From: Acanthococcus lagerstroemiae | Lineage: Eukaryota; Arthropoda; Insecta; Hemiptera; Eriococcidae | DNA: 64,000 nucleotides | Assembly: GCA_031841125.1 (NCBI GenBank) | Contig: CM063107.1 | Coordinates: forward strand, 65,979,814-66,043,813 | Direction of reading: 5' to 3' | Part shown: one piece after another, positions 1 through 13,000 of the stretch | Position numbering within the stretch: position 1 is the first letter of the stretch | Layout of the letters: each line of letters opens with the position of its first letter | Translations under genes and position numbers: made by a program | The notes under the pieces: model-generated | Told to the model about the DNA's origin: nothing | What the model saw: the letters and a program-made list of their open reading frames with translations, nothing else | The model's database searches: none

Positions 1-1429
1 CAAAAAAAAAGCTTTTTGACTTGTTGGATTTTCCCACTCCGCCTGATTGAAACTGTAAATTTTCCCAACTGCTGAGTGAAAAATTCTTACAGGGGGGTTG
101 CCTCCTCCCTATTGGTACGTTCCCTGAATAGACATGACCAATAACACAGTTTTCCAGTATTTTCACAACCAGTTAATCATAAAATGTTTTCATAGTGCGA
201 TATGTGGCAATGTCTAGTAAAACGAAACATCTCTCGTTTGCTCAGTTTTTAAAAATGGTCATCCAGGTTTAGGCTTCCCAACAATTAATAATTTCTAATT
301 GTTCATTAAGAGTAAGTCGCAAAAACGGGTTTTCAATAAGATCTTGAATAAGCATTTTGTGGCAAAAAAAAAAACGAAAAAAAAAAACGTTGAGCATTCA
401 AACATAACGCGTTGACTAGTAGAAGAACATAATCACGTTTCACTGTCAACATGTCAACTTCGACGTTCGTGTATAGCCAAGCCAGATTCAAAGAGCTTCC
501 AGAACGCAACCAAACACACAGGTTTCGTCCGTTGAACATGATAGTATGTTTTTGTGTTAGTAATTAACACGGACGCAGAGCATAAGTCATGCAATAAAAG
601 AAGCGTTTGATCCAACGCACACCGCATGAGCCTATAATGTTTCATTATCTCATATTTGTTACAAGTTGAAGTTGATATTGTATAATGAAAACTTATTTTC
701 TTGGGAATTTTCAGGGTAAGCGGCGCTTACCTTCCTTGTCTGGAAAGCACGCCACTGTGGGGCTACCTTGAATGCTCCATTTTCGAAGACAGGGAGGACG
801 ATTTAAGGATTGGAGTAGATCTACACCTTTACATTTACGCCATACCAAATGTCACCAAACTTCGTCTACCAGGAAGCTGTCCACAAAGTAAAATCTGCTA
901 AAAAAAATATGAAATTTGCAAGGAAATGTAGGTATTATTTAATCATATGTTTACAACCAAAAATGAATAATAATGTCATTCAGAGACACAATCGAGACCC
1001 CACGCTTCGTGACACCACTTAGTACACTCTGTATACTGTATCCATTTCTGTGAATCAGAAGTTTCGGTTAGTACCTTTCTATAGTGAGAACCTATACAAC
1101 CCAATGTGAACACATAATATTACAGGTACCTCGCGGACGCGACTGTCGCTCATCTTTCAGTGCAGTATATACAGCCAACACTTTCGTCACTACGAGGAAC
1201 ATTTAGTTGCTTTTCAACTTTCTTCTTTGTAATTTAAGAGGACATCCACATTTATGCACCGGCACTGCGGTAGGGGGATACTCGTGTCCGGTCTACTGAG
1301 ACCAGCGACTACTGGAGTGCTGGTATTAAGTGGAGTACCTAAGGAATACAAGAAAATGTAAGCATAGCAAGTACAATGGATACACACAGTATCGCCTCTG
1401 AGTATCTGTAGTATTGAAACTACATATAC
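1..1429. other. Downstream flank, nothing recognised
   Basis: AT-rich sequence with short homopolymers. No tRNA, convincing exon or repeat end was seen. A 66-codon open frame at 701-901 is unassigned. The part from 1100 may belong to the pogo relic. Confidence 0.5.
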
Positions 1430-2400
1430 ATACCTCTACCGGTGCTCAACAAAGGAGGATCATCAGCTTCTGAATGAGAATTTTCAGAAACTGAAGAATC
1501 ATCATCAGGAATCGTGAGAATGACACACTTCCTTGGTATGACGAGTCTTTTGAACTTCCCACCGGTTGAAATTGCAGTCTTTTCGGGAAATTACTTTTTC
1601 GATAAATATGTCATAATGGTCTCAAATAGACCACCGTTAGCATGGTCGCCGCTGCTTGTAATGCTTCCATGAGAGATACACCTATAGGAAAACATAGGTA
1701 ACAGAACATTAGTAGGGGAGAAGATTGGCTAGTAAAGTACATAGTGATTGACTGCATCATATCTACTTACCACTTGTTCTATTACACTTGATATATACTC
1801 TTATTATCGCACAGTCGTTTCAAGACATACTCGGGATATAAAAGGAACGGTTCCTGCCGCTCGAAAATTGCTCTCCAAATTGTGGGCAATACGATTCGGC
1901 TTACTCTGTTTTCTATGATCTCAATAGTGTCCATCAACAATATACCTAGAGCTTTTGTCAGTAGCTGTGGAAATTGACTCTTCGGAATGATCGTGTGGGT
2001 AGAATTTTCATCTTTGTAAATCTCAGCAAAGTGAACACTCTACAAGAACATCTTATCCAAGTCGAAGTAGTATGATACGAGTTCTCTTCAAAACCATGTA
2101 AGACTGGTTTCCTTCCCAACGAAACATCAATCTTTTTAGGAATATCACAGGGTTCAATTTTCTGCATTGACAAAAATTAATACAGGGTATTGTAAGCTTC
2201 ACATTATATCAATAAATTACTGAGCCAATTATCTGCATTAACTCACCTCGTTACATTGGTACCGTCATCGTCAATCTTTGGAGTCGGTAAAAGAACTGAA
2301 TACGCCTCGGCAGCTCGTAAATAACCCATTTCTTCGCCTGTGTAACTTGGATGGCTGATTCCATAACATCACAATCCCACTTCTTTCGTGATGACATCTG
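1430..2400 (-). pseudogene. pogo-type transposase relic, catalytic core missing
   Basis: Reading leftwards, 2396-2264 encodes an HTH_psq-like start (SSRKKWDCDVMESAIQ, then after a frameshift KMGYLRAAEAYSVLLP), with a GT donor behind it. 2168-1770 carries LGRKPVL, the typical pogo linker before the CENP-B helix, then, in shifting frames, a tail that resembles the pogo C-terminus (PKSQFPQLLTKAL, YPEYVLKRL). 1590-1440 adds KFKRLVIPRKCVIL and an acidic end. Several frameshifts are needed and the DDE domain is absent, so this is a dead, internally deleted copy. Confidence 0.6.
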
Positions 2401-3860
2401 TAAATAGTCTATTGTTAGGCGTTTACATAGTCTAGTTGTAGTCTATATGAGGAATCCCACAAGTGGTTTACATTAAGACACTTTGTTAAGAAATATTTAT
2501 CTCAACTTACCTCAAATTTTGTAAATGATGAGTTTTGTTCAATATATGACGTAAAAGTACTCGTCTTCGCGCAATTTTTTTTTTAATGGTACCTACATAA
2601 ACACCTTGCAAAAAACTTCATCTGAATACACTTTACTCTTTCGGTGAGGTTTTGTGGAATTGAACAAAAACATTTCATTGCTGCAATTCCATTTTTCTCC
2701 TCGCTTCTGTTTGGTTTCCTGGCCAAAGATTTCTCGTCAGACGGTTATGTCGTTATCACAAACTCCCTGAATTTTCCCACCAGGCAGCGCTATAAGCGTT
2801 TGAAATTTAGAGGCGGTCTATATTAATATTAAACACCTCTACATTACCATTAGTTCAGCATCGATATGAAAAAATTAAAGATAATCGAATGTAAATCATG
2901 TTCGTATAATATTATACTAAATAGAAAACAAAACAACAAACAATTTAAGATACAATGTAAAAATACTGAATACGGGCATATAAGTTGTATCCTTTTCTAG
3001 AAACCATAAATTTAAGATACATACACAGTTTAGTATAAAACCGAAAATTCTCAGGCGATTTCAATAACTTGACGGAGTCAATCGGGGACCACCCCTTTGA
3101 CAACGCCGCAGTTAAGACTTCACAAGGACTAAGAAATTTCGAGTGATTTCAGAAGTGCTTTTTCCCACGAAGTCATTTCAAGCAAGATCAAATTCAAAAA
3201 CGCCAGACACCAATTCAACTCACGAACATGTTCCTTAACATAAATGCACACACTCTTAAATTAATTTGGATAATACGTAATACATTATTGTACAATCAGC
3301 GCTAAGCGTATGAGTTTAGAAAACCAGAAGGCTCAACAAGTGAAACCAAAAACTCAAGGTGACATCACCCATCTGGCTGACAATTTCTCATGTTAAGGGC
3401 ACGCGCTCCCAGAAAGGTATCTCCTTATTCTGCCCAAAAAGGAAGCCCTATATGCACTCGCCAACGACGATATTCTTTTCGGGTCACCCTTAGATGAAAA
3501 TGAAACCCGGAGCTATGATTTACAAATCAGTGACCTCTCGTCTTGTTCCAGACATTAGATCTCGCCTTTCGTATACATAAGCGATTAGGGATACTTTTCG
3601 AGTGGTATTTTTGAAGCCGATACACATTCTCAAGTTACGCGGATACATTGCACCGTCGTGTCTCCTCCGTTCGAGGACACGTTACATCGAATTAAAATTC
3701 CTTCGACAAATCGAACCGAAATTCCCGATTAAGAAAAAGCAGCGCCAGCGATTACAAAATTATCTTCTCGAATGTTATATATATAGGCCTGTATTTTTAT
3801 ACACAAGTCGATCATATGATCTCGGGGCTCGAGTATCGTTCAACCGATTTACAGCAATAG
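2401..3860. other. Region between the pogo relic and BIG3 stop; presumed 3' UTR and spacer
   Basis: The BIG3 3' UTR must begin at 3860 and run leftwards, but no clear AATAAA signal on the minus strand could be chosen with confidence. The rest shows no recognisable gene. Confidence 0.4.
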
Positions 3861-4073
3861 CTATGGACTGAAACCGTAGACCACGGCTACTCTGTGGAAG
3901 AATTCGGCCAAAGCGTGCTTCAAAGACGGATGGGTCGCATGGGCCGTCAGACTGCGAACGCCGTTGAAAAATACCGGAAGCAATATGCGGAATATCTCGT
4001 CGTCCAGTTGGGCCAGTATATCGAATACCGATATCAGAACTTCTGCCCACACAGCCAGGTGAGCTTCGCTGTC
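3861..4073 (-). CDS. ARFGEF3: BIG3 exon 31 (residues 1945-2014), stop codon
   Basis: Terminal exon. It runs [20 protein letters not shown], then [20 protein letters not shown] and a final helix ending VVYGFSP and TAG at 3861-3863. The family C-terminus has the same 'W..V...I..L....F..LLP..F..V..L' pattern. The acceptor is GTACTAG; the phase (0) matches exon 30 across the 17.6-kb intron. The extreme distance is the only reason for doubt. Confidence 0.88.
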   Translation of the reverse strand, partial: DSEAHLAVWAEVLISVFDILAQLDDEIFRILLPVFFNGVRSLTAHATHPSLKHALAEFFHRVAVVYGFSP

Positions 4074-7000
4074 CTAGTACACAAATAAAACAGCAAAATA
4101 ATTATTAAAAAAAAAAAAAAACACCTGAAAATGAAGCAACAGAAATACAACAGAACATCGGCACTGTTTTTACAATCCATGAGTAAGGAATTCGGTGAAA
4201 GAATTCTTGTAAGGGGGTTTGATTTCACACTGTTGAACAGTTGATACCCGAGGAATGACAAACATCTCTTTTGCAGACAATAGGCCAGTCAATTCAACTG
4301 AAAACAACCATTAACCTGGACCAAAATCACACGAAGCTGCCCAAAAATCCCTATATTCAGAGACTAGAAAGGCCACCAGTAAAATCAGATTTTTCAGGCC
4401 ACACCAGTAACAATCCCAGGCTGCCCTCCCCCTTCCCCACGCCACCACACAAAAAAGTTGAAAAAAGTAAAATTTTTCATTTTGTGGGGCATTTCAGAAG
4501 TAAGGTCACACTGCCTGCAAAAGACTCAAAACAAAATCGGAACACTACGGACAAGAAGGAGTTTATTTGTGAGGAAATTCGCTATTATCCTACAAATCCC
4601 CCCCCCCCGATTCAAACATTTGTTGAATCAGTATACAAGTTTTTCTTAGTTCTGGAAGCGTACCATGTGCCGTCCAATTTTTGGAAAGCTGTCTTAACTA
4701 CGTTGCGCAGTTCACCTTAATTCGCAAAGCGCTGACCCCCAAACTTGCGTTTCAACCCCGGAAACAAACGGAAATTCGAAGTGGCCAAATCTGGCGAGGA
4801 AGGGAGGTGCAGAAAAAGGTTTCATTTCAGATCCTTGAGGAGAGCCTGAACAAGTTAGGATCTATGAGCCAATGCATCGTTATTCTTCATGTGGAGCACT
4901 TCAGTATTCAAAAAATCCTTATGTAACGTGTCGCTATCTTGCAAGGAATGTCAGAAATAGTGAATCACCAGTTTTCTTGTACTAACAAAGTGCGAGCATA
5001 CACAATAACGTCATCAGTGAGAATATCTGATGGGTGGCCACTTTGCTCGGCATCTCGCATGTCTACTCGCAAAGTGTTCCATCCATTTGTAGGACGTGGC
5101 GACGCGTCATGATATATTACCACTGCTTTACTCTGCCTAAAATCTACAATCAATTTCCGCACCAAGGGGCACCTTTTCAGGGTTTAAGAATTTCATTACA
5201 GCGTGAATTTTGCAATCACGAAAATTAGAAGGACCACGCGTCCTCCATTTTATACAATATACAGTACCATACATTAACTGCACGTTGTGCACTCTGTTCA
5301 CAGAAGCCTAACGAACATTTTCATTCTCAGTTAATTCAGTGTTATCACTTTCCCGGAACTTTATAGACAGTGTGGCCTTACTTTTGAAACGACCCACTTA
5401 TATAATTTTTTTAGGGGAGCATGAGAAAGATTGAACACTTTCTACAATGTTCAACTATTAATCATTTTATGAAAAGTTATGCAGGTTGGTGAAATTTTAG
5501 TGACACAGTATAAACCTTGGATATACTTTTGAAGGAAATAATTTCTGCGTTCCTGAATGAGAGCTTACACGCAGAGGAATAAATTTTACTTGAAACGTCT
5601 TTGTTTTGTCCTTTGAGGATCATGAAGAGTCGAAATGTAAAGTACTGTCCCATAAGAAAAGTTCGTCAGTTTTATAACCGAGCTCAAATTTTCAGGAGTC
5701 TGTTAATGCATTAAGTGGGACCACGATCAGTCTCGCACCATTACCTAATAACTAGACTTCAAATTAGATCTTAAAAAATGAACAGCTAAGCTTTTATACT
5801 TACTTTTATTGTAAAAAAAGAAAGATTAAAAAATTACAAAAATATTTGAGGTTTTTATTCGAGCAGTAGAAACGAGTAATTTTCAACTTCTTTCCAGGCT
5901 CTAGGAGGGAGATTCTTTCAGACACATTTTACTCATCAAGACCTTATTGTTCAAAACTATCGTCAGAGGATTTTCGGACTTGTTTAAGATGATTACTTCA
6001 CGCTCTGCACAAAATTTCTCAGACTCTTCCAGACCTTTACAAGACCCTTTCAGACGCGCTAAGTTTTTCAAAATTTATTCAGACCTATTTAGGACTTTAA
6101 AACTTCTCCAGACACAAGCACATGGTTGAACGAGTCCTAAATTAGTTTAGAAAGAGTCCCAGAAAATATTAAGTCCGCTTGATGAACGTTGAAGTATATG
6201 CTGAACAAGGCCGAACACGAATACAGAATAGTCTAAAAAAAAAACAAAAACTCTAATCATGTATAGAAGAGTTCAGAGCAAGCTTGAAAAAATCTCAGTA
6301 AGTCTCCAACGGTCTTCAATCCGTTCGAATAATTTTTTAAATGTCTTGAATAAATTGGAAAACGTCTCAAAAAGTCTAAGCCACGTCTAAAATAGTCTTA
6401 AAAAGACTAAATCAAACCTGGAATAGTCTTGATACGAACCCGGAAGAGCCTAGATATGATCTAAAACATTTGGAAGAGTCTTGAAATGTGGAAAAATAAA
6501 ATTCCAAATTCCAAACCTGCACCTCCTCGGCTGGTTCCAATAAAAGTAAGAATGCTCTGTTAAATTTAAAAACATTGGAGGATTAAACCCACAATGCGCC
6601 GGAAATGAGTTAAGCAACATACAAACTCAACAAAATTACATTCATAATACATTTTTTCGAACATATAATCAGTGGAATACCCCTTCTCCTCGGGCACCAC
6701 AATTTGCAATTCGGGTCCAAATAGTGCCGGAAGTCAATCGACTCTCAAAACCTCAGTCAGTCAGGTGCCGTATCCGTTACCGGATGTTGGCGGTCGCGGT
6801 TTTTGACGCGCGACTTTCCTGGACAGGGTTAGTCGGGGTAGTTTGCCGTTGCTTTCTCCACGGTTTGTTGCGTAGTTTTCCTTCTCTATGTCGAGGAGTA
6901 GCAGCCGCAGTTCACTTACTAACTACGTGTTTGCACGACGTTGAGTGAGGTCTCAATCTTTCAGATCTGGTAGTAACACGCCCTGTGATTGTAATGCCTC

Positions 7001-10000
7001 ATTCGTTCGAACTGGCGGGGTTACAGGACGCGTTATCTTTCCACCTCGATTGATACTGTGGTCGCTGTGTTCGCTAGGATGATAGTGGATACTCGAATCT
7101 AGCTTTCCGACGTTGGTGGGACTCGAACCCGAGACGCAAAGATTGCGAAGTGGGCACGTTAACCACTCGGCCACACAGAAACCTACAAAATTATATTCAT
7201 AATGCAATTGCTCGTGAATATCATCAGTATAACTCTTCTCCCACCCTCTCGAATTCCACACTTTGAAAGTTCATGTCAAAGAAGTACAGAGTATTTCAGC
7301 ACCATTCAATACCACAAAATGACATCCGTAATTCATCTGCTCATAAATATCACCAGCATCTTCAGATGCCACAATTTACAGGTTGGAGTGAAAATAGTGG
7401 CGAACACAAATTCAGCGACCTTTAAAACCTAAAACGTGACACCCGCATCATATTTGCTCATAAATATTATCAGCAGCGAACCCTTTCTTCGCCCCTCGGA
7501 TGTCAGAATTTACAATTTAGTGTCAAAATAGCGCTGAAAACGAGTTCAGCAACTTCCAACCCCAACAAAATTATCTCTCGCCTTGTATTTGTTGATAGTC
7601 TCAGTTTTCATCCCCCAGCCTCCCCCCCCCAATAAATGCTGTAATTTGCTTATTACGGTCAAATAGTTATCAAAAATGTAGTTCAGACGGCTTAAGATCT
7701 GTGAAACGACAAGCACGACAACTACTTTGAATTTCATGAAAATACTGAACACGCTTCCTTTTCCAGGAGCCACAAAGTTCAACTTCCAATGGAAATCAGT
7801 GGCGGATCTATGGGTGTGTTTTGGGGGTTCGGACACCCTCCTTCGAGTCGAACAAGAAAAAAACCGCTTGAGTTTTGAGTTTTTCTCCTGTTTTTGAGTA
7901 TCTACAGCACTACAGTCTACAATGTTCATTTTATTTTATTTTTATTTTATTTATTACAAGCTCCACACGGCCATTTACGGGAGACGGGGGGACACAAAAG
8001 TAGTAAAATAAAAACTGAACACCTAAAAGAAAAAATAATAGTAAAATAAAAACTTAATAAAAGAAAAAATAATAATAAAATAAGAACTAAATAAGAGAAA
8101 GAGAGACAGACATGAGGGGGGAGAGAAATGAGAGGGGAAGGAGGGGGTTTGTGGAATATGATGGATGGGAAGGGTAGAAATGTAAGATAATATGTATATC
8201 AGAATAAAATTAATGGTAGGTAGTGGTGTGAAGAGAGAACATCAGGTGATTTATAGAAAGACAGGTAACTGGGGCAGTATTGTTCTGCGGAATTCTGTAT
8301 TTCTTAGACAAAAGATATCAATTTCTGGTGACTGTAGTGCTAATTTATTATACAGGCGAAGAATTGAGTTCAGTCCACTAGAATGGTAACTTTCGGTTCG
8401 GGCGGTAATAATATGAAATAGCCCTCCTGTCCTTTTTGGGTGGGATGGTACTTTAATGCCTATTTGACTTAGTTGGAGGGGGCGTCTATTTTGCTATGAA
8501 GGAGTTTGTATACATATAGTAACGAAAATAGCTGGCGCCTTACCAGCAGAGTATCCATTTCGAAGCCTGTGACCAAAAGTCTTTGTATAGGATATCTAGC
8601 GGATAATATTCAAACACTTTTTTATACAGGTACTTTAGAAATTTTTTTTGGAGTTTTTCTATCTGTTGTATTCCAGTTTTCTTATAGGGGCTCCAGATTA
8701 CACTTCAAATTCTAGATGTGATCTAATGTATGCGAAGTAAAGTATTTTGAATGTGGTCATGTTCGAAAAGTATGCACCTGTCCGCATAATGAAACCTAAA
8801 TTTCTAGTTGCCCTCATAGGGATTTGGCTAATGTGATCCTTGTAGGTTAGTTTGGAATCCAATAGTATCCCTAGGTCTCGAATTAAGAGCACTTCTCTTA
8901 GTTTTTCACCTTCCATAATATACTCATAGCATATAACCTTCCTTTTGCACGTAAAAGTAATTTTCTCACACTTTTTGTAATTTAAAGGCAAACCATTTTC
9001 TACACTCCATTGTACAAGTGCATCAAGGTCCTGTTGCAGTTGTATACAGTCCTGACGGGAAAAAATGCTGTGGTATAACTTCATATCGTCGGCGTATAAT
9101 AAGACTTTTGAATATTTAATGACAGCTAATATATTATTTATAAAGAGTGTGAAAAGGTAAGGACTTAACACAGATCCCTGCGGCACGCCAGAAGGAGAGT
9201 TATACATTTTTGAAATAGACCCTTTATACAGGGTGTTCCGGGAGTGGACGATAAAACTTCGCCTGGTTATACACCAGACTTAGTACATTAATGTTATAAG
9301 GGTTGCATCGCTCCGTAACTTAAAGGCGCTGCGGCGTTGAAAATTGAAATTTAATTTTCGTGTATCGAAAAGTCGAATAAAATATGATAAATTTTGGTTT
9401 ATTAAAATTCTGAATTAAGAGATAACCTACCATATTTGGTATCAAATTAAAGAAGCGATCTTAGCGGATAAATTAAGACTATAACGAACAATTTTTGTTC
9501 ATCTGGGACCAAGAAAAATAAAAAAGAAGTGATGAAAAAAAATCAAAAATTGACACGACACACTGTTTTTTATTGTAATTTGAGAAACTGACCTATCAAC
9601 ACCATGATATTTTAAGCTAAACAATAGCAGAAGGTTGCGGTCTTTCAAAACAGCTCAGTACTTCTAGTCTCTAAGTCGCTTCGTTTTAGAGTTCTTCGCA
9701 AAGAAAGTAAAAGGCTGAATTTCCATCACCTGATTTTAACAAAGTAAAACCAATGTACACTTTCTTTCATAAAATCTCTAGAAATGAAATACATTCACAA
9801 AATCTAATTTCTAATTGAAGAGAAGATTCTACAGAGTAAATTAGGACTGTAATGAGCTATTCTCCTAAATTGTAAGGACTGAGGGTCGACAAAGTGATGA
9901 AAACAATGAATTTTCAACGTAACATTTTAAAATGATGGACAAAATAATTCTGCATTTGGACCACCGTTTACAGCCTATGTTAGCTTTATTTTCAGTGACC

Positions 10001-13000
10001 AAAACTTTCTCAATCCTGCTCATGCGGCTCATCCTTCAAATAACGCACAACTGCGATCTTCCCAGTTTCTCTGAAATTTGTCGCATCTACATGTTAAATT
10101 TTCTTTCCTTAGCAATGTAGGAGGGGGAAAAAAACTGATGTAATGCACTGCACAATAAGTATGCTCTCAAAGTAAACGGAAATGAAGACGTGAACGTTTG
10201 TGAAAAATCGAAACGGGAATTTTGACGAGTGGCCACACTAGTAATAGGTAGAGGCTTCACCCTGGGAGCCAATTCGAACACATTCGTAATAATTCTGTCA
10301 TACCCATAAATACGTGATAATGGGCGAATGTAATCTGCACACACATTTCATTTTGAAAATGTAAACTGCTCACAGTGTAATTTGCACACAGAACGAGTAT
10401 ATTCTGAATGTATTTTGCTCACACTTGTAATGTATTTTGCTCACATCGGTAATTTTATATAGAAAACAGTATTTTGCACACAGTGCTACTTTAACGAGTA
10501 ACTTTACGGTAAATTACAAATATAACAGGTAAGTCTAGGGTAAAATGTAACATAATAAATAACTTAAAACATGAACGTAGAATCGACTGAGATCAGTCGA
10601 GTAGTCGATTAATTACAAGTAAAATTTTGGACAACTAACAACGAATTTCCTCGAAGACCAGGGATAAATTTAAGCGGCTGCGAACTCATCGTTTCAGGTG
10701 GTGAACTCACCCTTAATACCTACAGCGTAAACTACAATTCGAATGATTAGATATACTTATATGGGGACAAAACTTAACTCCAATTTAGCATTCACGTATG
10801 TACGAGATCGTTCCGAAATTAACTGAAAACTTTTTGTAATTATAAATAGGCATTTAGGAGTTTGCAATAATAGAACAGGTACCTGTACGTAGTGTACGTA
10901 CAAAGATAACATACGCTGATCTCTTATCTGTACTGGCAAGAGTTTCTCTATCCTCCATCGATTCATTTTCACTCCATTCTACACCGTACATAATTTAAGC
11001 GGTAACGATCGAGTAAAGTGTGAGCAGAATACGTCCTTCAATGAAAAGGAAGAATGTAAAGTGCTCACACTTCTTCCCCTGTCGGGAGACTGTAAAGTGC
11101 TCACACTTTTCCCCTGCATTTTGCAGTGTGTGCACTTTACAGTGTGAGCAAAATACATACTTTAGTATTTTCTGAAAGTGTGAGCAGTTTACTTTCTCCC
11201 GTGATAATCATAATTTTTGCATTTATTTTTTTCAAAAGTCATGTGCATCCATGTAGAAACAGGCTGTATTATCGCTTCTTTTTAATTTTTCTTGATTCCT
11301 AACGAACGAAAACTCTAAATTTGTCCGCGGAAATCTCCTCTTTAAATTGATACCACATTTGATGGATTTTCTCTGGATTCTAAATTTTAATAAATTGAAA
11401 TGTTTTACATTTCGTTCGATTTTTAGATGAAATTTTCGAAATCCTAATTTCTTTCTTTGTAAATAACTCTAAAACGAAGCGACTTAGAGACTAGAAGTAC
11501 TGAGCTGTTTTGAAAGTGCGCAACCTTCTGCTATTGTTTAGCTTAAAATATCATGGTGTTGATAGGTCAGTTTCTCAAATTACAATAAAAAACAGTGTGT
11601 CGTGTCAATTTTTGATTTTTTTTCATCACTTCTTTTTTATTTTTCTTGGTCCCAGATGAACAAAAATTGTTCGTTATAGTCTTAATTTATCCGCTAAGAT
11701 CGCTTCTTTAATTTGATACCAAATATGGTAGGTTATCTCTTAATTCAGAATTTTAATAAACCAAAATTCATCATATTTTATTCGATTTTTCGATACACGA
11801 AAATTAAAATGTATTTTTCAACACCGCAGCGCCTCCAAGGTGCGGAGCGATACAACCCTTATAACATCAATGTACTAAGTCTGGTATATAACCAGGCGAA
11901 GTTTTATCGTCCACTCCCGGAATACCCTGTATGTGACGCGCCATGAGAAACCATACATACCTTCGGGTGAAAAAGTTGTTTTCAAGAAAAACGCCAAAAC
12001 CCGTTGAAAAATTGATTTTGATCAAAAATGACTTTTTGCCGGAAATGTGTTCTAGAGTATCTGAAGAACATTTTAGGCGCCCATACTCGCTTGTTTCGTT
12101 GTTTATTTGTTTGATTTTTATAATTTTTGTAAAAAAAAATTTTTGAATTTTTTGCAGGGTTGGCAAACGAAACGAAACGAAATAACGATTGATTTCTGTC
12201 TAAAATATTGAAACGAAATAACGAAACGAAAAAAAAAAGTTTCGTTTGCCATCCCTAGTTTTCTGATTTGTGATTTTTAGGATCGGCTACTAGTAGCCGA
12301 GCCTATTGCAACCACTTTTTAGGGTCGGGTACAAGTAGCCGAGCCTACTGTAATCGAAATTTCATTTCTTTTCCCGGGTGAGTTGAGTCAGGGTGAGTTC
12401 AGTAAATAGCAGGGATGGCAAACAAACAAAACGAAATAACGAAATTACGAAATAACGATTGATTTTTGTCAAAAATATTGAAACGAAAAAAAAAACGGTT
12501 TCGTTTGCCATCCCTGATTTTTTGTATGATAGATTTTTTTAATAATCAACGTCATTTACATACATTTTTTTAATAATAAACTTTATTTGCATACATTTGT
12601 CAGTTTTATTTTAGCAAACCTGAAACCTACACCATTGAATTCCTCATAAAATTTTACTCGGGGGGGGGGGGCTAATTTTCAATCATAATACCTTCGGAGA
12701 ACTTGGTAATTTAAGCAGTCCGAACGAAAAACTTTAAAGCTGTTTTTCTCGAAAAGTACTTTTTAGTAGTTTCCAACTTCAAAATGGCATATCTCTGAGA
12801 ATTTTGCTCCGATTGAGCTGCGGTTTGCGGCATCGGATTCTTCATACTTTTCTCTATTAAAATCAGTCAAAATTTCATTTTCGACCCTCTTCACCCGAAG
12901 GTATGGTTTCTCATGGCGCGTCACATATTGTGAACGATTGGATAGATATGATGAGAAGAGGCTCTGCAAGTTATTGTCGAAGCCAAAATCGCGCAAGCAC

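Noticed and set aside
701..901. 66-codon plus-strand frame beginning after an acceptor-like TTTTCAG
   Set aside because: No family recognised and no neighbouring exons; could be chance.
4271..4720. 149-codon plus-strand frame
   Set aside because: Low-complexity Pro/Lys composition, runs of A and C, no motif, in an intron.
7113..7178. Possible functional tRNA gene (minus strand)
   Set aside because: Good A and B boxes, but the acceptor stem is not paired and a repeated body follows; it is a SINE head.
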